Part shown: piece after piece, positions 51,211 to 62,537 of the stretch
Position numbering within the stretch: position 1 is the stretch's first letter
How the letters are laid out: every line of letters begins with the position of its first letter
Origin: Microbacterium sp. Root166
GTDB taxonomy: Bacteria; Actinomycetota; Actinomycetes; Actinomycetales; Microbacteriaceae
DNA length: 64,000 nt
Reading direction: 5' to 3'
Assembly (NCBI RefSeq): GCF_001427145.1
Contig: NZ_LMGL01000003.1
Coordinates: 202,035-266,034 of the forward strand
Translations under genes and position numbers: made by a program
Notes under the pieces: generated by a model
What the model saw: only the letters and a program-made list of their open reading frames with translations
Database searches by the model: none
Told to the model about the DNA's origin: nothing

Positions 51211-51852
51211 ATGGCTCGTATCGCCGTCATCGGAGGAACCGGCTACGCCGGCAGCAACATCGTCGCCGAGGCGGTGGAGCGCGGTCACACCGTCGTCTCC
51301 GTCGCGCGGTCGATCCCCAGCGAGCGCATCGAGGGCGCGACCTACATCGAGGGCACGCTGCTGGACGTTCCGAGCCTGGCGGCCGAGCTCGAGGGCGTCG
51401 ACGTCGTCGTGGCGGCCGTGCCGGCCCGCGGCGACATGGTCGGCCAGGTCCGCAACAACGTGGCCGAACTGGTCGCCGAACTGCCGGCCGACGTGCGCAT
51501 CGGCGTCATCGGCGGGGCCGGCGGCAGCCTCATCGCCCCGGGCGGCGAGCGGCTCGTGGACCAGCCGTCCTTCACCGAGGAGTACAAGCCCGAGGCCTTC
51601 GAGGCCATCGGCATCCTCGAAGACCTTCAGGGCGGCCCCGCGTCGCGCGACTGGTTCTACGTGCACCCCGCCGGCGGCTTCGGCGGCTGGAACCCCGGTG
51701 AGCGCACCGGCGCGTACCGCGACGGCGGCGACGTGCTCGTCACCGACGAGGACGGCGAGTCCTACATCTCGGGCCGCGACCTCGCGGTGGCCGTCGTCGA
51801 CGAGATCGAGACGCCGAAGCACTCGCGCGAGCGATTCACCGTCGGCTACTGA
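51211..51852 (+). CDS. NAD(P)-binding oxidoreductase (NmrA/BVR-B-like)
   Basis: A 213-residue Rossmann protein. The nucleotide-binding motif IGGTGYAGSNI is at the N-terminus, and RGDMVGQVRNN and FYVHPAGGFG follow. AAGGGAG stands about 5 nt before the ATG. The substrate is unknown. A small hairpin (51128-51143) with the recurrent word lies between it and rlmB. Confidence 0.85.
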   Translation: MARIAVIGGTGYAGSNIVAEAVERGHTVVSVARSIPSERIEGATYIEGTLLDVPSLAAELEGVDVVVAAVPARGDMVGQVRNNVAELVAELPADVRIGVIGGAGGSLIAPGGERLVDQPSFTEEYKPEAFEAIGILEDLQGGPASRDWFYVHPAGGFGGWNPGERTGAYRDGGDVLVTDEDGESYISGRDLAVAVVDEIETPKHSRERFTVGY

Positions 51853-51902
51853 CGACCTGCGAGGGCGCGCTCACCGGCTCGGCCGGGGGCGCGCCTTCGT
51901 CG

Positions 51903-53207
51903 TCAGACGAGATCGCGCCAGTCGATCTCGTCGTCCTCGTCGACTGCGGACATGCTGGCGGTGATGACGGGGATCGAGACGGTCTCCGTCGGCGGGCCCA
52001 TGAGCGTCGCCTCGTCACGGCGGTGGCGCAGCACGTCGTCGATGTAGCTGCTGAGCACCTCGGCGAGCGGCACGGAGCGGCCGCGCGCCTGCGACATGTA
52101 CCAGCGGTGCTCGAGCACCTGGTGGAACACCTCGGCCGGTTCGAGCTTCGAGCGAAGATCCCAGGGGATCGCCTTGACCACCGGCTCGAACACGCGGGTG
52201 AGCCACTCGTGGGCGACCATCTCCTCGTCGTCCCCGAGGCGCGAGATGCGCACGCGGAACTCGTCGAGGTCGTTCAGCAGCCGACGGGCCTGGTTCTCCT
52301 CGACGTCCAGCCCGGTCAGCCGGATGAGCCGCCGCTGATGGTGCCCGGCGTCGACCACCTTGGGCTGGATCGACACCCGCGTACCGTCGGCCGTGGTCTT
52401 GATCGCCATCTCGCCGATGTCGAAGCCCAGCTCGTTGAGGCGCTGGACGCGTTCGGTGAGGCGCCAGGCCTCGTCGGCGCGGAAGGACTCCTTGTCGGTG
52501 AGGGCGGCCCACAGGGCGTGGTACGACGAGACGATGCCGTCCGCGATCGCGACGGCGTCGACGCCGCCCTCGAGGCGTCCGCCGGCTTCGAGGTCCATGA
52601 TCTCGCCGGCGATGTTGGTCCGTGCCACGTCGAGATCGTGGGCGCGCTGGCCGGGCGTGAGTCCGGTCTCGTGCAGCTCGCCGGTCTCGGCGTCGACGAG
52701 GTAGGCCGCGAAGGCTCCGGCATCCCGTCGGAAAAGCGTGTTCGACAGAGACACGTCGCCCCAGAAGAAGCCGACGTTGTGCAGGCGCACCAGCAGTGCC
52801 GCGAGGGCATCGACCAGGCGCGTGGCCGTGTCGGGACGCAGCACCTGGGTGAACAGCGCCCGGTAGGGGAGGGAGAACTTCAGGTGCGCGGTGACCAGCG
52901 CCGCCGGCAGCGGGTCGCCCGCGGCATCCGTCCGCCCCGCGATCACCGCGATGCGCTGCACGCACGGAACGTCGAGCCGGTCGAGGTTGCCGAGCATGTC
53001 GTACTCGCGCCGGGCCATCGCCTCGGTCGTCTCCTTGATCGCCACCACGCGACCCGAGAGGTTCGCGAAGCGCACCAGGTGACGCGAGATGCCCTTGGGC
53101 AGATAGACGATGTTGCTGGTCGGCCAGTCCGCGAGGGTGGTCGACCAGGGCAGCGTGAGCAGCCCGGGATCGACACTGCTCGCGGTGATGCTCAACGCGT
53201 CCGGCAC
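51903..53207 (-). CDS. DUF4032 protein with kinase-like fold
   Basis: A 434-residue protein of the actinobacterial DUF4032 family. It has the outline of a small-molecule kinase: a lysine in GRVVAIKETTE, an active-site-like FFWGDVSLSNTLF (Asp and Asn), and a DFG-equivalent AYLVDAETGE. The biochemical role is not known. GTG 53207 has GGGAG 5 nt upstream; a longer frame to 53231 has no ribosome site. Confidence 0.82.
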   Translation of the reverse strand: MPDALSITASSVDPGLLTLPWSTTLADWPTSNIVYLPKGISRHLVRFANLSGRVVAIKETTEAMARREYDMLGNLDRLDVPCVQRIAVIAGRTDAAGDPLPAALVTAHLKFSLPYRALFTQVLRPDTATRLVDALAALLVRLHNVGFFWGDVSLSNTLFRRDAGAFAAYLVDAETGELHETGLTPGQRAHDLDVARTNIAGEIMDLEAGGRLEGGVDAVAIADGIVSSYHALWAALTDKESFRADEAWRLTERVQRLNELGFDIGEMAIKTTADGTRVSIQPKVVDAGHHQRRLIRLTGLDVEENQARRLLNDLDEFRVRISRLGDDEEMVAHEWLTRVFEPVVKAIPWDLRSKLEPAEVFHQVLEHRWYMSQARGRSVPLAEVLSSYIDDVLRHRRDEATLMGPPTETVSIPVITASMSAVDEDDEIDWRDLV

Positions 53208-53227
53208 GGTCACTCCCTGGGGAAAGC

Positions 53228-53265
53228 GCAACGGCGCGGCGGGAATCCTCCCACCGCGCCGTTGC
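53228..53265 (-). terminator. Terminator of the sugar-ABC ATPase gene
   Basis: A 12-bp GC-rich stem (53228-53239 with 53254-53265) is followed on the minus strand by TTTCC. It lies just after the ATPase gene. Confidence 0.75.
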
Positions 53266-53275
53266 GACGTAGCTG

Positions 53276-54379
<1,104 letters not shown>

Positions 54380-54395
54380 GTTCTCTTCTCCTTCA

Positions 54396-54413
54396 CCGGC
54401 AGGTACGTGCCGG
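54396..54413 (-). promoter_or_regulatory. Leader hairpin next to the ATPase ribosome site
   Basis: A 6-bp stem CCGGCA/TGCCGG encloses CGTACC and ends 2 nt before the AAGGAG of the ABC ATPase gene on the minus strand. It could be an operator or a structure affecting initiation. A -10-like CATACT lies farther upstream, at about 54473-54478. Confidence 0.4.
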
Positions 54414-54603
54414 ACGATCCGTAGTGATGGAATGAGCGGGGGCTCCCCGCATACCCGCCTTCGGGCACAAGGACCAGTATGACACGGCGCGCGTGGAGGC
54501 TCCGTCTGGGCATTTCCCAGGGTCCCTGGCTAGCATCGTCAACGGCCGCTTCCCCCGGAGGGCCATGCCCCCGCCGGCCCAGCATTCCTTCCCGAGAGGT
54601 CCC

Positions 54604-55551
54604 ATGTCCAGCGACGAGTCACCGAATGGCGCTGCCGCCAGCGAGCGGCGCGACGCCGTGCGCGAGAAGGCCCAGCAGGTTCAGGCTCGGCAGTCGCGGT
54701 CCCGGCTGATCCGCGGCATCACCCTCGCGAGCATGCTCGTGGCGGTCGTGGTCGTCACCGGCCTCGTCGTCACCTGGGCGGTCTCCTCTGCGGCATCGCG
54801 CCCCACCCTCAGCCCCGCCAACGTCACGGACGACGGCTTCGCCGTCACCGGCGTGGCCGGCGTCGGGCTGGCCGCCGACTCTGTCGCCCAGGGCGACATG
54901 ACGGCCACCGCGACCCCCACGCCCGCCGCCGAGGCGGAGCCGACGCCGACGGCGACTCCCACGGAGCAGCCCGTCGTCGACATCCGCGTCTACGTCGACT
55001 ACCTCTCCACGGGATCGCGCGAGTTCCAGATCGCCAACGTGCAGCAGCTGTCGAAGTGGGTCAGCGAGGACGCCGCGACGCTGACGTACTACCCGGTCGC
55101 GATGCTGACCTCGAAGTCCAACGGCACGAAGTACTCCCTGCGCGCGGCGGGAGCCGCGGCCTGCGTGGCGACCCACTCGCCGGACTACTTCTTCGCGTTC
55201 AACAACACGCTCCTCAGCAAGCAGCCGGCTGTCGACTCCGACGGGTACTCCGACACCGAGCTCGCGGATCTCGCGATCGCCTCGGGCGCCGAGGGAGCGA
55301 AGGTCGTCCGCACCTGCATCGAGGAGCAGTCGTTCGCCTCCTGGGCCAAGACGGCGACCGAGCGCGCGCTGAACGGGCTTCCCGACACCGACGGCGTCGC
55401 CCTCACCGGCACCCCGATGGTCCTCGTCAACGGCACGCCCTACGTCGGCGCGCTCGACGACCCCAAGGAGTTCGCGCAGTTCGTGCTGACGATCGCGAGC
55501 GACGCCTACTACGAGGCGACGCCGTCGCCCACGCCGACCCCGACGCCGTAA
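54604..55551 (+). CDS. Membrane-anchored DsbA-like protein lacking CxxC
   Basis: A 315-residue protein with a cytoplasmic N-terminus, one transmembrane helix (about 35-60), a Thr/Pro/Glu-rich linker, and a DsbA-type thioredoxin fold facing outward. The active-site position, normally CPxC, reads STGS (about 135-138 in VDYLSTGSREF), while the cis-proline loop TGTPMVLVNG (Pro271) is kept. Two other cysteines (about 187 and 238) remain and may form a structural disulfide. It cannot act as a normal thiol oxidase. The end is Pro/Thr-rich. GAGGT precedes the ATG. Confidence 0.82.
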   Translation: MSSDESPNGAAASERRDAVREKAQQVQARQSRSRLIRGITLASMLVAVVVVTGLVVTWAVSSAASRPTLSPANVTDDGFAVTGVAGVGLAADSVAQGDMTATATPTPAAEAEPTPTATPTEQPVVDIRVYVDYLSTGSREFQIANVQQLSKWVSEDAATLTYYPVAMLTSKSNGTKYSLRAAGAAACVATHSPDYFFAFNNTLLSKQPAVDSDGYSDTELADLAIASGAEGAKVVRTCIEEQSFASWAKTATERALNGLPDTDGVALTGTPMVLVNGTPYVGALDDPKEFAQFVLTIASDAYYEATPSPTPTPTP

Positions 55552-55583
55552 TGGTCCGCACGCGCCGGTAGACTTGTCAGCCT

Positions 55584-55659
55584 GCCGGCTTGGCGCAATT
55601 GGTAGCGCACCTAACTTGTAATTAGGGGGTTGCGGGTTCAAGTCCCGCAGTCGGCTCCA
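55584..55659 (+). tRNA. tRNA-Thr (anticodon TGT)
   Basis: The acceptor GCCGGCT pairs with AGTCGGC with one G-T wobble. The anticodon stem CCTAA/TTAGG encloses CTTGTAA, the T-arm is GCGGGTTCAAGTCCCGC, and CCA is encoded. A -10 TAGACT (55569-55574) precedes it. It decodes ACA/ACG and complements the CGT isoacceptor at 12055. Confidence 0.95.
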
Positions 55660-55660
55660 C

Positions 55661-56317
55661 TCACTCCGCGGGTTCGAAGGTCAGATCCATCGTCGTCGCG
55701 CCGGAGCGGTAGTAGGTGAGCGTCCCGGTGACCTGGGCGCCGCCGTCCGACGGTCCGACGACGACCGTGAAGGTGTCGCCTTCGCCCGTGCGGTTGAACT
55801 CGGCGAGCCGGTCGTCCAGGCCCTCGAGCTCCGACGCGTCCCACCCGAACGAGGCGGCGTGACTGCGCATCTGCGCCACGGCCGCCGGCCAGAGCGACGC
55901 GCCGTCGGGGAAGAGCGTGACGGAGTCCAGCTGCCCGTCCGCCGACACGGCGGTCAGCGCGGCGATGTCGTCGACGACGTAGACGTCCTCACCGCCGGCG
56001 ATGACCACCCGCACCGGGCGCCGGAACTCCGCCGACTTCTCGCCGTCCTCGGGGAGGCCGAGCTCGCTCGCGGTCAGTCCGCCCTCTCCGAGCCGGACGC
56101 GCGCGACGCCCTCGACGTTGGCGTAGTCGAACCCGGCGTCGGTGAGCATGGTGGACCCGTCCGAGGCCTTCTGGTCGGTCGATGCCGCGGGATTCTCCTC
56201 GGTCCACCACGACTCCTGGATGGCGAAGGAGGCGAAGACCACGCCGCCGATGATCAGCACCAGCAGAGCGGCGGGGAGCCACGACAGCAGGCGTCGGGCT
56301 CGAGCGGAGACGGGCAC
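55661..56317 (-). CDS. Membrane-anchored protein of unknown function
   Basis: A 218-residue protein with one N-terminal transmembrane helix (about 10-33) and a mixed alpha/beta extracytoplasmic domain. I do not recognise a family. GTG 56317 follows TACCCT on the minus strand (56328-56323) by 5 nt. Its stop lies directly beside the tRNA-Thr end. Confidence 0.7.
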   Translation of the reverse strand: MPVSARARRLLSWLPAALLVLIIGGVVFASFAIQESWWTEENPAASTDQKASDGSTMLTDAGFDYANVEGVARVRLGEGGLTASELGLPEDGEKSAEFRRPVRVVIAGGEDVYVVDDIAALTAVSADGQLDSVTLFPDGASLWPAAVAQMRSHAASFGWDASELEGLDDRLAEFNRTGEGDTFTVVVGPSDGGAQVTGTLTYYRSGATTMDLTFEPAE

Positions 56318-56377
56318 GCTCCAGGGTAACCGCGCTCGGCGGCGACGAGAGGCCCGCCCTCAGGGCAGGATGAAGCG

Positions 56378-57316
56378 GTGACTCCTCGCACCCCTCCCGT
56401 CTGGCTCGCCGTCGGGGGCGCCGTGACCGTCGGAGTGCTGACCGCCGTGCAGGCGCGGATCAACGGCCAGCTCGGCGTGCGTCTCGAGGACGGTCTCGTC
56501 GCGGCCGCCATCTCGTTCGGCTCGGGGCTCGTCCTGCTCATCGTGCTGAGCGTCGCGCTGCGCGAGGGCAGACTCGGCTTCGCCGCGCTGCGGGACGGCG
56601 TGCGCTCCCGAGCCATCCCCGTCTGGATGCTGGCGGGCGGCGCCGCCGGCGCGCTCACCGTCGCCACGCAGGGTCTCGCGGTCGGACTGATCGGCGTCTC
56701 GCTCTTCACCGTCGGCGTCGTGGCGGGCCAGACGGTCAGCGGGCTGGCACTGGACCGCATCGGCTACAGTCCGGCCGGACCGGTCGCGGTCACCGTGCCG
56801 CGCCTGATCGGCGGAGCGCTCGCGCTGGCCGCGGTCGGGATCGCACTGGTGGGCGACGGGCTGGCCGATGTGCCGATCTGGATGCTGGTGCTGCCGCTGG
56901 CCGCCGGAATCGGCATCGCCTGGCAGCAGGCCACGAACGGCCGGCTCCGCCAGCGCGTCGGGACGGCGCTGACGGCCACCCTGGTCAACTTCGTCGGCGG
57001 GACGTTGCTGCTGGTCGTGGCCGCCGTCATCCACGTCGCCGTCACCGGGGCTCCGGCGGCGTTCCCGGCGGAGCCGTGGCTGTACGCGGGCGGCGCGATC
57101 GGCGTCGTCTACATCTTCCTGTCGGCAGTGCTCGTCTCGTACACCGGCGTCCTGCTGCTGGGCCTGGGCGCGGTCGTGGGCCAGCTCATCACGTCGGTCC
57201 TGCTCGACCTCGTCTGGCCGGCTCCGGCCGGTCCTGCGCTGTTCCAGCAGCTGGCGATGGTCGCCGTCGCCCTCGTGTCGGTCCTCATCGCGACCTGGCC
57301 GCGGCGCGCCCGCTGA
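56378..57316 (+). CDS. YdcZ-type (DUF606) DMT transporter
   Basis: A 312-residue membrane protein with about ten helices in two DUF606 repeats. The first opens with GGAVTVGVLTAVQARINGQL, and the second contains WQQATNGRLRQRVGTALTATL. The repeated N-G-x-L/LR pattern is characteristic. The substrate is unknown. GTG 56378 lies 6 nt after CAGGAT. Confidence 0.83.
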   Translation: MTPRTPPVWLAVGGAVTVGVLTAVQARINGQLGVRLEDGLVAAAISFGSGLVLLIVLSVALREGRLGFAALRDGVRSRAIPVWMLAGGAAGALTVATQGLAVGLIGVSLFTVGVVAGQTVSGLALDRIGYSPAGPVAVTVPRLIGGALALAAVGIALVGDGLADVPIWMLVLPLAAGIGIAWQQATNGRLRQRVGTALTATLVNFVGGTLLLVVAAVIHVAVTGAPAAFPAEPWLYAGGAIGVVYIFLSAVLVSYTGVLLLGLGAVVGQLITSVLLDLVWPAPAGPALFQQLAMVAVALVSVLIATWPRRAR

Positions 57317-57322
57317 GACTGC

Positions 57323-57973
57323 TCAGTCGCCCTGCGGCTTCGCGCCGGACTTCGAACTCTTGGACTTCTTGGATTTCGACTTCGACTTCGAATCCGACTT
57401 CGGTGTCTTCTCCTGCGGCGCCTGGCGCGGCATCCGTGAGACGTGCTTGCGTGCCTCGACGCCCTTGCGCCGGCCCAGGCGGGAGCGCGGCGGCTTGCCT
57501 CCGACGTACAGCCAGCCCAGGAGCTCCTCGTTCTTCTCGAGACCGTGGGCCTTGGCGACGGCCTTGGACCGCGTGTAGCTGCCGGTGCGCCAGATGACGC
57601 CCCAGCCGGCCTCGTCGAGGAGCAGGCTGAGGACGTGCGCGACGCCGGAGGCGACGGCTTCCTGCTCCCACCGCGGCACTTTGTCGCTCTTGCGGTAGCT
57701 GGCGACGACGGCGATGAGCAGCGGCGCGCGCAGCGGCTTGGTCGACGGGCTCTTGTCGTCCTCGGCCTTCGCGATGGCCTGGCCCAGTCGCACGCGATCG
57801 TCGCCGCGCAGCTCGATGAGCCGCCACGGCCGCATCGACGAGTGATCGGCGACGCGACCGGCGGCCGAGACGAAGGTCAGCAGCTCGGCGTGCGTGGGCG
57901 CCTCGTCGGTGACCTTCGACCACGAACGGCGCGCGCGCACCGCCTCGAGGGCGGGGCCCGCCGGCGTGGTCAC
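57323..57973 (-). CDS. Nitroreductase-family protein with Ser/Lys-rich tail
   Basis: A 216-residue FMN-dependent nitroreductase fold. The N-terminal RRSWSKVTDEAPT and SSMRPWRLIEL stretches contact FMN, and GLEKNEELLGWLYVGG is typical of the C-terminal core. About 30 residues of Ser/Lys repeats close the protein. It overlaps the msrB stop (GTGA) and is co-translated with it, which hints at a redox-stress role. Confidence 0.85.
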   Translation of the reverse strand: MTTPAGPALEAVRARRSWSKVTDEAPTHAELLTFVSAAGRVADHSSMRPWRLIELRGDDRVRLGQAIAKAEDDKSPSTKPLRAPLLIAVVASYRKSDKVPRWEQEAVASGVAHVLSLLLDEAGWGVIWRTGSYTRSKAVAKAHGLEKNEELLGWLYVGGKPPRSRLGRRKGVEARKHVSRMPRQAPQEKTPKSDSKSKSKSKKSKSSKSGAKPQGD

Positions 57974-58377
57974 GCCTGCTCTTCGGGCGTGAAGTTCAGC
58001 GAGAGCGAGTTCATGCAGTAGCGGTCACCCGTGGGCGTGCCGAAGCCGTCCGGGAAGACGTGGCCCAGGTGCGAGCCGCAGTTCGCGCAGCGCACCTCGG
58101 TGCGCTCCATCCCGAACGTGCGGTCCTCGATGAGCTCCACGGCCTCGGGCCTGATGGACTCGTAGAAGCTCGGCCATCCGCAGTGCGAGTCGAACTTCGT
58201 GCCGCTCTTGAACAGCTCGGCGTGGCAGGCCGCGCAGGTGTACAGGCCGGCGCGGCTCTCGTCGAGCAGCTCGCCCGTCCAGGCGCGCTCCGTGCCCGCC
58301 TCGCGCAGCACTGCGTACTGCTCGGGGGTGAGCTCGTCGCGCCACTGGGCATCGCTCTTGTCAACGGCGTAGGTCAT
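57970..58377 (-). CDS. msrB: Peptide methionine (R)-S-oxide reductase
   Basis: A 135-residue repair enzyme. The zinc-binding pairs CAAC and CANC, FDSHCGWPSF, and the catalytic cysteine in DRYCMNSLSL are all present. The ATG at 58377 has GGAGGAG just upstream; a longer frame to 58404 lacks one. Confidence 0.96.
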   Translation of the reverse strand: MTYAVDKSDAQWRDELTPEQYAVLREAGTERAWTGELLDESRAGLYTCAACHAELFKSGTKFDSHCGWPSFYESIRPEAVELIEDRTFGMERTEVRCANCGSHLGHVFPDGFGTPTGDRYCMNSLSLNFTPEEQA

Positions 58378-58466
58378 GGCTCCTCCAGCTGTCGTGTATC
58401 CCATTCAACCCCAGTCGGCCCGGTGGCGTTCCCACGAGGCTGGACGTTGACCGGGAGAATGGCGGA

Positions 58467-59459
58467 GTGATTCCGGATGCCGCTGCCGCCGTCGTCGAGC
58501 GCTACGGCCGGTTCGCCCGCGACGAGGCGCCCGGCCGGTCCGCGCTGTACGCGGAGTGGGCGGCCGGGGTCGCCCTCGACCGCGAGGTCGCGCAGATCCT
58601 GGCGCGCATTCCGGCAGAGCGCCGGCAGCCGCCGCTCGTCTTCGCCGTGACACGGCTGCTCGGTGCCCCCGAGGCGCCGTTCCCGGAGTGGTCGCGGTGG
58701 CTCGTCAGCCACGCCGACGACGTCGTCGCCGAGGCATCCCGGCGCAGCCTCCAGACCAACGAGCCGCAGCGCTGCGCCGCCCTGCTGCCCGCGCTCAGCA
58801 CGGTGGACGGGCCGATCGCGCTGCTCGAGCTCGGCGCGAGCGCCGGGCTGTGCCTGTACCCCGACCGGTACTCGTACCGGTTCGCCGGCGGTCCCGACCT
58901 CGATCCGGCCGATGGTCCGTCCCGCGTGATCCTGGAGTGCGCCGTCTCCGGTGAACCGCCGCTGCGGCTGCCCGACGTGCGCTGGCGTGCCGGCCTCGAC
59001 CTCGCTCCGCTGGATGCCGCGGACGCCGACGACCGCAGATTCCTGACGACTCTGGTGTGGCCGGGGGAGGAGGGCAGGGCGGCGCGCGTCGAGGCGGCGC
59101 TGGACGTCGTGGCGGCCGACCCGCCGCTGCTCATCGCCGGCGACGCGTCGGACCCGGACGTGCTGCGCGCCGCCGCCGGCCTCGCCCCTGCCGGGGTGAC
59201 GCTCGTCGTCACGACACCCGGCGTCCTGCCGCACATCCCGAGGGCGGCGCGCGAGCGGCTGCTGGCGACGCTTCAGGCTCTCGCCGCGGTGTGGATCACG
59301 ATCGACCCGCCCGGCCTGCATCAGGGGTGGCGAACGCCCGTCGACGCGGACGCCTGGGGCGGCTTCGTGCTCGGGAAGGACGGCGTTCCCCTCGCCGCTG
59401 TGGACCCGCTCGGCGCGTCCGTGGAGTGGCGCGCCGGCCCCGCCGGGACAGCGGGTTAG
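58467..59459 (+). CDS. DUF2332 family protein
   Basis: A 330-residue protein of the actinobacterial DUF2332 family. The central LLELGASAGLCLYPDRY looks like a SAM-binding methyltransferase motif, so a methyltransferase-like fold is likely. GTG 58467 lies 6 nt after GAGAAT (58455-58460), a leaderless start. Function unknown. Confidence 0.82.
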   Translation: MIPDAAAAVVERYGRFARDEAPGRSALYAEWAAGVALDREVAQILARIPAERRQPPLVFAVTRLLGAPEAPFPEWSRWLVSHADDVVAEASRRSLQTNEPQRCAALLPALSTVDGPIALLELGASAGLCLYPDRYSYRFAGGPDLDPADGPSRVILECAVSGEPPLRLPDVRWRAGLDLAPLDAADADDRRFLTTLVWPGEEGRAARVEAALDVVAADPPLLIAGDASDPDVLRAAAGLAPAGVTLVVTTPGVLPHIPRAARERLLATLQALAAVWITIDPPGLHQGWRTPVDADAWGGFVLGKDGVPLAAVDPLGASVEWRAGPAGTAG

Positions 59460-59468
59460 CGTGGGATC

Positions 59469-59720
59469 GTGCCCCTGGACGACCGCGATCTCGCCATCCT
59501 CGCCTTCGAGGCGGAGTGGCGCCGTCACGCCGGTGCGAAGGAGGAGGCCATCCGGTCCGAGCTCGGGCTGTCGCCGGCGCGCTACTACCAGCTGCTCGGC
59601 CGGCTGATCGACACCGCCGAGGCGCAGGCGCATGACCCCATGCTGGTCAAGCGGCTGCGCCGGCTCCGCGACGCCCGCACAGCCGCCCGCGTGAGCCGCG
59701 CCGCCGTCGAGACGCGGTGA
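59469..59720 (+). CDS. DUF3263 small helix-turn-helix-like protein
   Basis: An 83-residue protein that opens with DRDLAILAFEAEW and contains IRSELGLSPARYYQLLGRLID, a helix-turn-helix-like segment. Actinobacterial DUF3263 proteins have this form and usually sit next to a LytR C-terminal-domain protein, as here. GTG 59469 lies 6 nt after TAGCGT. Confidence 0.83.
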   Translation: MPLDDRDLAILAFEAEWRRHAGAKEEAIRSELGLSPARYYQLLGRLIDTAEAQAHDPMLVKRLRRLRDARTAARVSRAAVETR

Positions 59721-59767
59721 CGGCCGGTCGGCGCAACCTCGCAGCCGGCGGCCGGTAGCATCGTCGG

Positions 59768-60337
59768 GTGCCGAAAACGACCTTTCCCCGGGATCGCTTC
59801 GACGACCTCCCGGACGTGGACCGAGTAGGCGCGCACCGGGCCGAGAACCCGCGCATGCGCGGCTGGGTCGTGCTGCTGTGGGCGGCGCTCGCGACGGTCG
59901 TGCTCATCGCCGTCGGCATCTTCGGCACCCTGATGGTCTCCGGTCGCATCGAGCTCTTCCCGACGCCGGTGCCGACAGCCGAGCCGACGCCTGAGGTGAC
60001 GCCGGTGATCGACCAGACCTATGCGGTCCAGATCCTCAACGCGACTCCCGAGCAGGGCCTCGCGACGCAGCTCAAGGATCAGGTCGTCGCGGCGGGCTGG
60101 ACACCCGAGTCGGTGCTGGCCGGCGGAGCGGGCTCGCAGGATTTCCCCGAGACGACGGTCTTCTACCTCAACCCGGAGGACGAGGCGGCTGCTGCCGGCC
60201 TCGCCCAGGTGATCGGCGGTGCTCAGATCGAGCAGAGCAACGTCTACCAGCCCGTCGATCCCGCGGTGAAGCAGCTGACGATCGTGATCGGCCTCGACCG
60301 CACGGCGGCAGGCGCGACCCCGTCGCCCACTCCCTGA
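59768..60337 (+). CDS. LytR C-terminal (LytR_C) domain membrane protein
   Basis: A 189-residue protein with a short cytoplasmic N-terminus, one transmembrane helix (about 31-58), a Pro/Thr-rich linker, and an external LytR_C domain opening with YAVQILNATPEQGLATQL. The domain occurs in cell-wall-linked proteins. GTG 59768 lies 6 nt after TAGCAT (59756-59761). Confidence 0.86.
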   Translation: MPKTTFPRDRFDDLPDVDRVGAHRAENPRMRGWVVLLWAALATVVLIAVGIFGTLMVSGRIELFPTPVPTAEPTPEVTPVIDQTYAVQILNATPEQGLATQLKDQVVAAGWTPESVLAGGAGSQDFPETTVFYLNPEDEAAAAGLAQVIGGAQIEQSNVYQPVDPAVKQLTIVIGLDRTAAGATPSPTP

Positions 60338-60492
60338 ACCCTCGCGGGGGCTCTTTCGACCTCCGCGCGAGACGAGTGTTTCAGGCCGGTAAACAGTTGT
60401 ATTCCGCCGTGTCAACAAGTCGCCGAACCGGCCTCTGAGGCCCCGAGGCCCTGCCTACGATGAGCCTGTCGCACCAGCAACAGGAGATTTCG

Positions 60493-60690
60493 ATGACTCA
60501 GGGCACCGTCAAGTGGTTCAACGCCGAGAAGGGCTTCGGCTTCATCACCGCCGAAGGACAGGACGTCTTCGTCCACTACTCGAACATCGACATGACGGGC
60601 TTCCGCGTGCTCGAAGAGGGGCAGGCGGTCGAGTTCACCGTCGGCACCGGCCAGAAGGGCCCGCAGGCCGAATCGGTGCGGCCCGTCTGA
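60493..60690 (+). CDS. cspA: Cold-shock protein
   Basis: A 65-residue single-domain RNA/DNA-binding protein. RNP1 (KGFGFIT) and RNP2 (VFVHYSNI) are intact. The ATG has AGGAG 7 nt upstream. A -10-like TACGAT (60457-60462) suggests a 5' leader of about 25 nt. A perfect palindromic terminator follows. Confidence 0.96.
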   Translation: MTQGTVKWFNAEKGFGFITAEGQDVFVHYSNIDMTGFRVLEEGQAVEFTVGTGQKGPQAESVRPV

Positions 60691-60713
60691 GGCTGCACGA
60701 GCGGGAATGAGAG

Positions 60714-60735
60714 ACGGGATGCCGCGGCATCCCGT
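60714..60735 (+). terminator. Terminator of cspA
   Basis: A perfect 22-bp palindrome (60714-60724 with 60725-60735) is followed by TTCTG. Each half contains GGGATGCC/GGCATCCC, the recurrent word of the window. Confidence 0.7.
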
Positions 60736-60766
60736 TTCTGCGTATTGCGTGCCTCGCCTCGGCGGC

Positions 60767-60795
60767 TTGCACTCCCTAGGGGTGAGTGCCAGAAT
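60767..60795 (+). promoter_or_regulatory. Promoter of groEL
   Basis: TTGCAC (60767-60772) and CAGAAT (60790-60795) are separated by exactly 17 nt. The predicted start falls inside the CIRCE element. Confidence 0.7.
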
Positions 60796-60798
60796 GAA

Positions 60799-60825
60799 TT
60801 AGCACTCCGGTTCGTTGAGTGCTAA
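60799..60825. promoter_or_regulatory. CIRCE element (HrcA operator)
   Basis: TTAGCACTC (60799-60807), 9 nt, then GAGTGCTAA (60817-60825): a perfect match to the CIRCE consensus. HrcA bound here would block initiation; heat inactivates HrcA and relieves repression. hrcA is not in the window. Confidence 0.96.
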
Positions 60826-62478
<1,653 letters not shown>

Positions 62479-62490
62479 GTCCGATCCGCA

Positions 62491-62522
62491 CGAAGGGCCC
62501 CTCCGCACGGAGGGGCCCTTCG
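62491..62522. terminator. Bidirectional terminator after groEL
   Basis: A perfect 14-bp stem (62491-62504 with 62509-62522) with loop GCAC lies between convergent groEL and the WXG100 gene. Confidence 0.85.
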
Positions 62523-62537
62523 TCGTTTCCGGCGGGG

